Shown piece by piece: positions 1 to 4,840 of a stretch of DNA of 6,786 bases. Origin of the DNA: Clostridiales bacterium. GTDB lineage: Bacteria; Bacillota; Clostridia; Oscillospirales; Acutalibacteraceae. The notes under the pieces are model-generated. The model did not search any database and was not told where the DNA came from. It saw only the letters and a list, made by a program, of their open reading frames with translations. The number at the start of each line of letters is the position of its first letter. Position 1 is the stretch's first letter. The translations under genes were made by a program, and so were the position numbers. The stretch covers positions 1 to 6,786 of the forward strand of contig JAHZIE010000045.1 in NCBI GenBank assembly GCA_019419895.1. The letters run 5' to 3'.

Positions 1-66
1 GCCTACAAGCCCTTCTAAACCCAAAAGGCAGGGAGCGGCCAATTGAAACCTTTCCATCTTTTCCAT
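1..66 (-). CDS. Probable THUMP-domain class I SAM-dependent RNA methyltransferase (RlmL/YpsC type), N-terminal fragment
   Basis: Only the first 22 codons are inside the window and the frame is open to the edge. The visible N-terminus contains MERFQLAAPCLLGLEGL, which resembles the opening of RlmL/YpsC-type 23S rRNA guanine-N2 methyltransferases, where a first beta strand is followed by a G-x-E segment leading into the THUMP region. Two in-frame starts are possible: ATG at 66-64 with an AAAGGA-type ribosome site about 5 bases upstream, or ATG at 57-55 with AAGGA about 8 bases upstream. The gene follows the fumarase alpha stop by 9 bases, so the two are probably co-transcribed. The assignment rests on family recollection of a short N-terminus. 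It does not resemble the start of a fumarase beta subunit, which would be the expected neighbour. Confidence 0.55.
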   Translation of the reverse strand, partial: MEKMERFQLAAPCLLGLEGLVG

Positions 67-75
67 CCTTTTCCT

Positions 76-918
76 TTAAATCGTCGCTGTCTGGTGGCGC
101 GTCACATGGCATCCGATATTGACAGCCACCGGAAGCCCAGCAATATGGGTAGGATACCACTCAATATTTACGCCAAGCGCCGTCGTGTCTCCACCAAACC
201 CCTGGGGACCCACACCGGTCTGATTGACGGCTTCCAGGCACTTTTCTTCCATTTCAGCATAGTAGGGCTTCTCGTTTCTTTTTCCCACACTGCGGCACAA
301 GGCACGCTTGGCCAGGATAGCGCTGTACTCAAAATCTCCTCCGATCCCTACACCGATCACCATGGGAGGGCAGGGATTGCTGCCCGCAATCCGGGCGGTT
401 TCGGCCACAAAATCAATGATATCCTGCTGTGACGCGGCGGGAGTAAACATTTTCATCCTGCTCATATTCTCGCTTCCAAAACCTTTGGGCGCCACCGTAA
501 TGGTCACTTTGTCGCCGGGTACGATGTCAGTGTGAAGGATCGCCGGAGTGTTGTTTCCGGTATTTTTTCTGTCCAGAGGATCCTCTACGACGGAACAGCG
601 GAGCAATCCCTCAGTGTAGCCCTTGGCCACACCGGCATCTACCGCATCCCGCAGGCTGCCTCCAACCAAGTGAACCTCCTGTCCTATCTCCAGGAAAACC
701 ACCGCCATGCCGGTATCCTGGCAGATGGGGATGCCAAGACAATCGGCGGCCTCCAGGTTATCGCACAAATCACATAAAATTCCCTTTGCTAAAGAATTAC
801 TCTCCTCTTTTTCCGCCTCGTTCAGGCATTTCTTTAAATCCTCTGGGAGAAAACGGTTGGCTTGGATGCAGAGCCGGGCCACTTCCTCTTTGATTTTTTC
901 CACATTGATCTCCCTCAT
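76..918 (-). CDS. Class I fumarate hydratase / L-tartrate dehydratase, alpha subunit
   Basis: The 280-residue product matches the full alpha subunit (N-terminal catalytic domain) of the two-subunit, oxygen-sensitive [4Fe-4S] hydro-lyases that interconvert fumarate and malate (TtdA/FumA family). Visible signatures are PICQDTG with Cys66, NTGNNTPA near residues 119-126, APKGFGSEN near 143-151, and Cys183 in NPCPP. The third cysteine, Cys270, lies near the C-terminus in NIGCHVTRH. The spacing of the three cysteines (about 117 and 87 residues) fits the cluster ligands of class I fumarases. The start MREINVEKIKEE is the usual family N-terminus. A GGGAGG ribosome site lies about 12 bases upstream, rather far, with two out-of-frame ATGs between. 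The amidohydrolase gene ends 44 bases upstream. No beta subunit gene is adjacent on either side. Fumarase and tartrate dehydratase cannot be separated from sequence alone. Confidence 0.92.
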   Translation of the reverse strand: MREINVEKIKEEVARLCIQANRFLPEDLKKCLNEAEKEESNSLAKGILCDLCDNLEAADCLGIPICQDTGMAVVFLEIGQEVHLVGGSLRDAVDAGVAKGYTEGLLRCSVVEDPLDRKNTGNNTPAILHTDIVPGDKVTITVAPKGFGSENMSRMKMFTPAASQQDIIDFVAETARIAGSNPCPPMVIGVGIGGDFEYSAILAKRALCRSVGKRNEKPYYAEMEEKCLEAVNQTGVGPQGFGGDTTALGVNIEWYPTHIAGLPVAVNIGCHVTRHQTATI

Positions 919-962
919 AATAACATCATTCCTCCCTGTCTTTTCTGTCCGGCCTGCCTCTT

Positions 963-2165
963 CTATTTTTTATCTTCCGCCGCCTGTCCACCCAGCCGTA
1001 TCCGGCCGTTTACCGACACCCATTCCGGTTTTGCCCCAACGACATGGAAGGGATTCTCACGGAATACAGAAAAATCCGCATCCTTTCCAGGAATGATAGA
1101 ACCAATTCTGTCCTCGAGGCCGCAGGCCCTTGCAGGATAGATGGTAATTCCCTTCAGTGCTTTTTCTTCCGGCAGGCCTTCGGCCACCGCTATCCCCGCG
1201 CACAATGCCAAATACTGAATAGGAACCACAGAATGATCTGTGATAATAGAAATTTCCACTCCATTCCGATCCAGCTCGGCAGCCGCAGCTGGATCCAGGT
1301 GCTTTAGTTCCGGCTTGGATCGATCACATAGAACAGGGCCAAAAAACACCTTAGCCTGCATGCTGCCCAGCTCGTCCGCAATCATCCCGCCCTCTGTTCC
1401 ATGGATAAGCACATAATCAAAATCAAATTCTTCTGCAATGCGTATCGCTGAAAAAATATCATCGGCCCTGTGACAATGAATATGGGCTTTTATTTTCTTT
1501 TCCAGCAGGGGAATCAGCGCCTCGCACTTCATATCCCATTCCGGCGGATCGTAATCCTCAGGCTTTTCTTCCGCTTTCCGCTTTTCCTCCAGATAACGTT
1601 TTGCCTTAAAAAGATTTTCCCTAATCAGGGAAACCGTCGCCATACGGGTATTGGGAGCCTGATTTTTTTCGTGATAGACGCTTTTGGGATTCTCTCCCAA
1701 AGCCATCTTTATGGCCAGCGGAGCGCGCAGAACCATATGATCGATTCTCTTGCCAAAGGTTTTCATGGCCAACATCTGCCCCCCGATGGCGTTGGCGCTG
1801 CCCGGTCCTGTCACAACAGTGGTAACTCCGGCCCTCCACGCGTCTTCAAAACAACGGTCCATCGGATTGATAGAGTCTATCGCCCTAAGCTGGGGGGTGA
1901 CAGGATCGGTTTCCTCGTTTCCATCGTCCCCTTCAAAACCCATGGCATCTTCCCACATTCCCAGATGGGTATGCCCGTCTACAAATCCAGGAAAAACCAT
2001 GGCTCCTTTTAAATCAAGGACCTCCTTCTCCCCGCAGCATTTCGGGACACCGTTCTTCATGGCGCCGATTTTCCCAAAAACACCATTTTCCACTGTAAAA
2101 AAGCCGTTTTCAATCACACCGGCAGAATCATCCGCCGTATAAATCTTCCCATTGATAACTAGCAT
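963..2165 (-). CDS. Amidohydrolase, imidazolonepropionase-like metal-dependent hydrolase
   Basis: The 400-residue protein has the amidohydrolase-superfamily plan. A small N-terminal beta domain (MLVINGKIYTADD) leads into a TIM barrel with the metal-binding HxH motif PGFVDGHTHLG (His65, His67). A lysine follows in AIKMALGENPK (Lys153 or Lys161, candidate metal bridge), then HIHCHRADD (His228-His232), LIHGTEGG (His255) and ITDHS (Asp310). The C-terminus returns to the beta domain with GSIIPGKDADFSVF. All expected metal and catalytic positions are present, so the enzyme is probably active on a cyclic amide or similar C-N bond. The substrate is unknown; this group (COG1228-like) is separate from true HutI, and no histidine-degradation genes are nearby. 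There is no signal peptide, so it is probably cytoplasmic. The ATG at 2165 has GAGG five bases upstream. It probably heads an operon with the fumarase alpha gene. Confidence 0.88.
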   Translation of the reverse strand: MLVINGKIYTADDSAGVIENGFFTVENGVFGKIGAMKNGVPKCCGEKEVLDLKGAMVFPGFVDGHTHLGMWEDAMGFEGDDGNEETDPVTPQLRAIDSINPMDRCFEDAWRAGVTTVVTGPGSANAIGGQMLAMKTFGKRIDHMVLRAPLAIKMALGENPKSVYHEKNQAPNTRMATVSLIRENLFKAKRYLEEKRKAEEKPEDYDPPEWDMKCEALIPLLEKKIKAHIHCHRADDIFSAIRIAEEFDFDYVLIHGTEGGMIADELGSMQAKVFFGPVLCDRSKPELKHLDPAAAAELDRNGVEISIITDHSVVPIQYLALCAGIAVAEGLPEEKALKGITIYPARACGLEDRIGSIIPGKDADFSVFRENPFHVVGAKPEWVSVNGRIRLGGQAAEDKK

Positions 2166-2192
2166 AAATTCCTCTTTTCCTTCATTTTCAGT

Positions 2193-2221
2193 ATTTAAAC
2201 GGAAGGAACCACCCTTCCCAA
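2193..2221 (-). promoter_or_regulatory. Weak sigma-A promoter candidate for the amidohydrolase operon
   Basis: On the minus strand TTGGGA (2221-2216, 4/6 to TTGACA) and TTAAAT (2198-2193, 4/6 to TATAAT) are 17 bases apart. Transcription would begin about 20-25 bases upstream of the amidohydrolase ATG. Some promoter is expected here, because the preceding gene ends in a strong terminator at 2346-2310. The match is modest and other placements are possible. The spacer holds a 6-bp inverted repeat (GGAAGG/CCTTCC, 2201-2218) that could be a small operator or chance. Confidence 0.3.
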
Positions 2222-2309
2222 ACTACGTCGGGCATCCCCGCCGTTCAAACTTCAAAAACAAACTACTACAGCAGCAAACACAGGCAAAAACGGAAATTTT
2301 CTCCTTACA

Positions 2310-2346
2310 GAAACGAAAGAAAAGGCGGAGTGGGTTCCACTCCGCC
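2310..2346 (-). terminator. Intrinsic terminator after the S1-domain gene
   Basis: There is a perfect 10-bp GC-rich stem, GGCGGAGTGG paired with CCACTCCGCC (2346-2337 with 2333-2324), with a 3-base loop. On the minus strand it is followed by the T-rich run TTTTCTTTCGTTT. It lies 42 bases beyond the stop of the S1 gene and separates the rqcP-yabPQ-divIC-S1 unit from the amidohydrolase-fumarase unit. Confidence 0.92.
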
Positions 2347-2388
2347 ACAAATATCCTGCATAAGAAAGCTCCAACAGCCAGCAGAACT

Positions 2389-2853
2389 TCATTTATATTG
2401 ATTATTGCCACGACGTGAGAAGCCTCCACGCTTTGCTTCCGTCACTCGTTTTAAATCGGACATTTTTTCGTCGCTGGTCTGTTTAAACTTGGACAGCATA
2501 TCCTCAAAACTGACAGGCTCACTGCTTTTCTGCCAAGAATTATTATTGAAGGAACGCTGACCGCCTCCATTGCTATGAGGCCGCTGAAACCCGCCATTAC
2601 CGACCGGACGCGGCGGAGGTGTCATCGCCTTTTTAATGGAAAGGCTGATTTTCCCATCTTCACCAATGTTAAGAACCTTTACCTTTACTGTTTCACCTTC
2701 CGTAATATGGTCTTTAATTTCCTTTACAAATGTAGGCGCCACTTCAGAAATATGTACCATACCAGTCTTGCCCTCCGGCAGTTCGACAAACGCACCAAAT
2801 TTCGTGATACCTGTGACTTTCCCCTCAAGAATTTCTCCTACCTCAAGCGCCAT
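2389..2853 (-). CDS. S1-domain RNA-binding protein (YabR / general stress protein 13 type)
   Basis: The 154-residue protein has one S1 OB-fold RNA-binding domain at about residues 4-76 (VGEILEGKVTGITKFGAFVEL, GMVHISEVA, GEDGKISLSIKKA). This matches the YabR family that follows divIC in Bacillus. A low-complexity linker rich in Gly, Asn, Pro and Arg follows (residues 78-105). The conserved-looking tail contains SFEDMLSKFKQTSDEKMSDL (115-134) and ends in a basic KRGGFSRRGN segment, probably a disordered extension that adds RNA contacts. It is longer than the roughly 130-residue B. subtilis protein. The ATG at 2853 fits the family N-terminus, although the AAGGAGG ribosome site is about 13 bases away. 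It lies 63 bases after divIC and is the last gene before the terminator. It is probably cytoplasmic and ribosome- or RNA-associated; the precise function is not established. Confidence 0.88.
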   Translation of the reverse strand: MALEVGEILEGKVTGITKFGAFVELPEGKTGMVHISEVAPTFVKEIKDHITEGETVKVKVLNIGEDGKISLSIKKAMTPPPRPVGNGGFQRPHSNGGGQRSFNNNSWQKSSEPVSFEDMLSKFKQTSDEKMSDLKRVTEAKRGGFSRRGNNQYK

Positions 2854-2889
2854 ATAACCCCAATTGCCTCCTTAAAATTTTAACATATA

Positions 2890-2907
2890 GAAAAAAGGGC
2901 TTCCCCT
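2890..2907 (-). terminator. Possible weak terminator or attenuator after divIC
   Basis: A 4-bp AGGG/CCCT stem (2907-2904 with 2899-2896) with a four-base loop is followed on the minus strand by a run of Ts. It lies between divIC and the S1 gene. The stem is short, so at most partial termination is expected; it may be chance. Confidence 0.22.
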
Positions 2908-2916
2908 AAAAAAGGC

Positions 2917-3213
2917 TTATTCTCCGGAAATAAAGACATACTGAGTCTCATCGCCATAACCATAACCCAAGCTTTCACGGGCGGCGCGTTCAAGATACTC
3001 CTCATTATTCTCCGAACCGCTCATTTCCCTCATCTCAGCATTTTCCATCTGCTGATTTTGCAGTTGGGCATTGAGAGAATTCAACTCCTGCTTTTTCTCC
3101 GCAATAACAATCTGCTGGTTGACAATGCAAACTACCGCATAAATGGCCAAGATCGCAAGAGCCAGCTTAAGCAACAGATTTTTTGATTTTCTTTTTGTTT
3201 GAACGACCTGCAC
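2917..3213 (-). CDS. divIC: Septum formation initiator DivIC (FtsB/DivIC family)
   Basis: The 98-residue bitopic membrane protein has a basic cytoplasmic N-terminus (QTKRKSKN), one transmembrane helix at about residues 13-31, and an extracytoplasmic coiled coil at about 35-64 rich in Gln, Glu and Leu. The C-terminal DivIC/FtsB motif is EYLERAARESLGY...TQYVF. In this family the protein joins FtsL and DivIB in the divisome and helps activate septal peptidoglycan synthesis. The start is GTG (3213-3211) behind a GGGGGCGGAG stretch; no ATG lies before the membrane helix, so this GTG is the reasonable choice. The first 47 bases overlap the 3' end of yabQ in another frame, suggesting translational coupling. 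It is a little shorter than the B. subtilis protein, mainly in the cytoplasmic tail. Gene order after yabQ supports divIC over ftsL. Confidence 0.9.
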   Translation of the reverse strand: MQVVQTKRKSKNLLLKLALAILAIYAVVCIVNQQIVIAEKKQELNSLNAQLQNQQMENAEMREMSGSENNEEYLERAARESLGYGYGDETQYVFISGE

Positions 3214-3790
3214 AATCTCCGCCCCCGCGTTTTATTTCACGTCTTTTGCGCCCCCGCCCTTCTGCCTTCATGTCATCAGGCGGACCGCCCAAAAAATGAT
3301 TTCTTTTATTATACAATACATTCGACTGCTGTTTCAAGGGCTTTTTTGCAGATCTCTTACTTTTTTTGTAATCTTCCTTGCGTTTTTTCCTCTTTTCCCG
3401 CCTTTGTTCCGCCTTTTCTTTCAAAAAGGAAATGAGAAGTCCAAGGGTATGTCGGTAAAGCCATCTGAAACCCATTCTTATCCAACGGATTACCCGCCAT
3501 AAAATCCTCATAATAAAATTGCCTATGGTAAAGTGATAAATGATCCAGCCGAGAATTTCACCCAAAAATACAAAGCCGCGGATCATCCCGTTGTTGGCCG
3601 CCAGCAAAAAAAGAAAAGTGATCACTCCACAGATGAGGAAATAGGTAAGATCCGTTACAAAGGACAAAATCCTTCCCGGCATCCAGATGAGACGGAACGC
3701 CCGGAGAATATCATAGATAACGCTGCAAAGCGCTCCCACCGCACAGGAATAGAGGAAAAGGGCAGCCTGCTGTGTAATCGAGATTTCCAA
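3167..3790 (-). CDS. yabQ: Spore cortex biosynthesis membrane protein YabQ
   Basis: The 207-residue protein has three or so hydrophobic helices (about residues 7-27, 42-64 and 70-90). They are followed by an amphipathic basic stretch (RILWRVIRWIRMGFRWLYRH) and a long, highly charged Lys/Arg tail from about residue 124. The N-terminus (ITQQAALFLYSCAVGALCSVIYD-type) and the charged YDILRAFR segment match YabQ, a mother-cell protein needed for spore cortex formation in B. subtilis. It is probably located in the outer forespore membrane. The start is TTG (3790-3788) with AAGGGGG seven bases upstream; no better start precedes the first helix. The yabP stop is 12 bases upstream. The last 47 bases overlap divIC, so the basic C-terminal tail is partly constrained by the other frame. 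Identity rests on topology plus the yabP-yabQ-divIC order. Confidence 0.9.
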   Translation of the reverse strand: MEISITQQAALFLYSCAVGALCSVIYDILRAFRLIWMPGRILSFVTDLTYFLICGVITFLFLLAANNGMIRGFVFLGEILGWIIYHFTIGNFIMRILWRVIRWIRMGFRWLYRHTLGLLISFLKEKAEQRREKRKKRKEDYKKSKRSAKKPLKQQSNVLYNKRNHFLGGPPDDMKAEGRGRKRREIKRGGGDCAGRSNKKKIKKSVA

Positions 3791-3802
3791 ATACCCGCCC
3801 CC

Positions 3803-4084
3803 TTAACGGAAAATTTTTGAAAAAAATCCGCCGCCAGACGCCTTGCTTTCCGTATAGGCAAGGCTGTCAATCTCTCCTTCCACTGTGAGCTCGCCAGATT
3901 CCACAGAAAGCTTATTGACATGAAGGCCATTTCCCCGGATAATAAGCTGTCCTAAATCAGTGTACACAACAACGTTCTGTTCATCAAAGCTATCCACATC
4001 GGAAACTCCCGAAATATTAAGAGATTTTCTGTTTTCCAAAATTAAATTATGCGGAATTTTCACCGCGCGTTTTTCTTCAGCCAC
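3803..4084 (-). CDS. yabP: Sporulation protein YabP
   Basis: With the start proposed here the product has 93 residues. It contains KIPHNLILENRKSLNISGV followed by SDVDSFDEQNVVVYT, the characteristic YabP/YqfC beta-rich domain; the rest (LGQLIIRGNGLHVNKLSVESGELTVEGEI-type) completes it. YabP family proteins act in the mother cell during spore coat and cortex development. I choose GTG at 4084-4082 because the product then begins VAEEKRAVKIPHN, like family members, and AAAGGGGGG lies 8 bases upstream (4101-4093). An in-frame ATG at 4132 would add 16 unrelated residues and overlaps the promoter candidate. The gene is followed after 12 bases by yabQ. The C-terminal tail is rich in Gly and Phe (SGGGFFSKIF). 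Confidence 0.9.
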   Translation of the reverse strand: MAEEKRAVKIPHNLILENRKSLNISGVSDVDSFDEQNVVVYTDLGQLIIRGNGLHVNKLSVESGELTVEGEIDSLAYTESKASGGGFFSKIFR

Positions 4085-4109
4085 GCAAAAAGCCCCCCTT
4101 TGGCGTATT

Positions 4110-4136
4110 GATATATCGGCTGATATTATCATATGA
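4110..4136 (-). promoter_or_regulatory. Sigma-E-like promoter candidate for yabP-yabQ
   Basis: On the minus strand TCATATG (4136-4130, 6/7 to the sigma-E -35 KMATATW) is followed after 12 bases by GATATATC (4117-4110, 6/8 to CATAYAHT). The spacing is one or two bases shorter than typical. The site lies about 25 bases upstream of the yabP GTG start and just ahead of its ribosome site. The yabP and yabQ genes of B. subtilis are known to be sigma-E controlled, so the placement is what would be expected. It is a by-eye match only. Confidence 0.42.
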
Positions 4137-4155
4137 CACCAAAGAGGGACTTATG

Positions 4156-4401
4156 TCATTCTTCCAGGATACGGTACATTTGAGGGGCGTTTTCTTTTTT
4201 CGCGTATTCATTGACTGAAAGCACTTGCGCCGCCAGTGTTTTCGCTCCCATGGCAATACGGATAATATCCCCCTCCTTCACTTCATATGAAGCGCGGGCA
4301 ATCTTATCGTTTACCGTCACCTTGCCGGCATCACATGCTTCATTGGCCACCGTCCTTCTCTTGATGAGGCGGGATACCTTTAAATATTTGTCTAATCTCA
4401 T
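4156..4401 (-). CDS. rqcP: RqcP (YabO), S4-domain ribosome quality-control factor
   Basis: The 81-residue protein is almost entirely one S4 RNA-binding domain. MRLDKYLKVSRLIKRRTVA is a near-signature N-terminus for RqcP/YabO and the related Hsp15, followed by DAGKVTVNDKIARAS and EVKEGDIIRI. RqcP binds stalled 50S subunits and works with RqcH to add C-terminal alanine tails to incomplete peptides. The ATG at 4401 is chosen because GGAGG lies six bases upstream and the protein then begins exactly at MRLDK; a TTG two codons earlier is in frame but sits too close to the ribosome site. The gene follows the hup terminator and precedes yabP by 71 bases, matching the yabO-yabP order of Bacillus. The length agrees with the family (about 80-86 residues). 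Confidence 0.93.
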   Translation of the reverse strand: MRLDKYLKVSRLIKRRTVANEACDAGKVTVNDKIARASYEVKEGDIIRIAMGAKTLAAQVLSVNEYAKKENAPQMYRILEE

Positions 4402-4459
4402 TCTCAACCTCCAGTTCTCACTCCAAGTCCGCTACGGCTGCTGTGGTACAAAAGCTTCA

Positions 4460-4490
4460 AGAAAAAACCGGCTTCCCTAGAAGCCGGTTT
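4460..4490 (-). terminator. Intrinsic terminator after hup
   Basis: A perfect 10-bp stem, AAACCGGCTT with AAGCCGGTTT (4490-4481 and 4474-4465), has a six-base loop. On the minus strand it runs into six Ts including the end of the stem, then CTT. It begins 15 bases after the hup stop. It separates hup from rqcP, so rqcP needs either readthrough or its own promoter. Confidence 0.92.
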
Positions 4491-4505
4491 CCATGAATCA
4501 AAAAA

Positions 4506-4778
4506 TTATTTCACAGCAGCCTTGAAAGCCTTTCCAACCTTAAAAGCCGGAACCTTGGATGCAGGAATTGTAATTTCTTTGTTTGTTCTGGGATCGCGGC
4601 CCTTTCTCTCGCTACGCTCGCGCACTTCAAAGGTGCCAAATCCAACCAGCTGGACCTTATCCTGTTTCGCGACAGCTTCTACAATGGTGTCCATCACAGC
4701 GTTAACTGCGCTGTCAGCGTCTTTCTTGGAAATTCCCGCTTTTTCTGCAACAGCAGCGATCAGTTCAGTCTTATTCAT
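4506..4778 (-). CDS. hup: HU family nucleoid DNA-binding protein
   Basis: The 90-residue product is a canonical HU: MNKTELIAAVAEKAGISKKD, the dimer helix region DADSAVNAVMDTI, then LVGFGTFEVRERSERKGRDP. The DNA-binding arm follows, with the invariant proline in TIPASKVPAFKVGKAFK (NKEITIPASKVPAFKAGK-type). HU is a small basic dimer that bends and compacts DNA. The ATG at 4778 is selected over an in-frame ATG eleven codons upstream because GGAGG lies seven bases before it and HU begins MNKTEL. A strong terminator follows. The gap to the ATP-grasp gene is 62 bases and contains a 6-bp inverted repeat (TTGGGC-ATT-GCCCAA, 4815-4829) but no convincing promoter. The gene may therefore be transcribed from the promoter at 5929-5901, or from one hidden in the 3' end of the upstream gene. 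Confidence 0.97.
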   Translation of the reverse strand: MNKTELIAAVAEKAGISKKDADSAVNAVMDTIVEAVAKQDKVQLVGFGTFEVRERSERKGRDPRTNKEITIPASKVPAFKVGKAFKAAVK

Positions 4779-4840
4779 CTTTAAACCTCCAAAATAATTT
4801 CTTTCTATCATTCATTGGGCATTGCCCAAGGAACTTTTAT

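Noticed and set aside
43..432. 129-codon plus-strand frame opposite fumarase alpha
   Set aside because: It is antisense to a gene with all family motifs and shows no coding signature of its own.
1470..2012. 180-codon open frame on the plus strand opposite the amidohydrolase
   Set aside because: It is a shadow of a well-supported gene; its translation shows no domain and it lacks a good ribosome site.
2201..2218. GGAAGGGTGGTTCCTTCC on the minus strand, reminiscent of the T-box AGGGTGGNACC element
   Set aside because: The match is partial, the leader is too short for a normal T-box, there is no following terminator, and the downstream genes are not amino-acid or tRNA-synthetase genes. A 6-bp inverted repeat explains it.
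4085..4132. In-frame upstream ATG extending YabP by 16 residues
   Set aside because: The added residues are unlike the family, have no ribosome site, and overlap a promoter candidate; the GTG at 4084 has an ideal ribosome site.
4133..4159. 6-bp inverted repeat (ATGACA/TGTCAT, 15-base spacer) around the rqcP stop and the yabP promoter
   Set aside because: It is short and overlaps coding sequence, and no known regulator site matches; chance is adequate.
4779..4811. In-frame upstream ATG extending HU by 11 residues
   Set aside because: The added residues span the ribosome site GGAGG and are absent from HU proteins.
4815..4829. Inverted repeat TTGGGC-ATT-GCCCAA between the ATP-grasp gene and hup
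   Set aside because: The stem is only 6 bp and no T run follows it on the coding strand, so it is not a convincing terminator; an operator role is unsupported.
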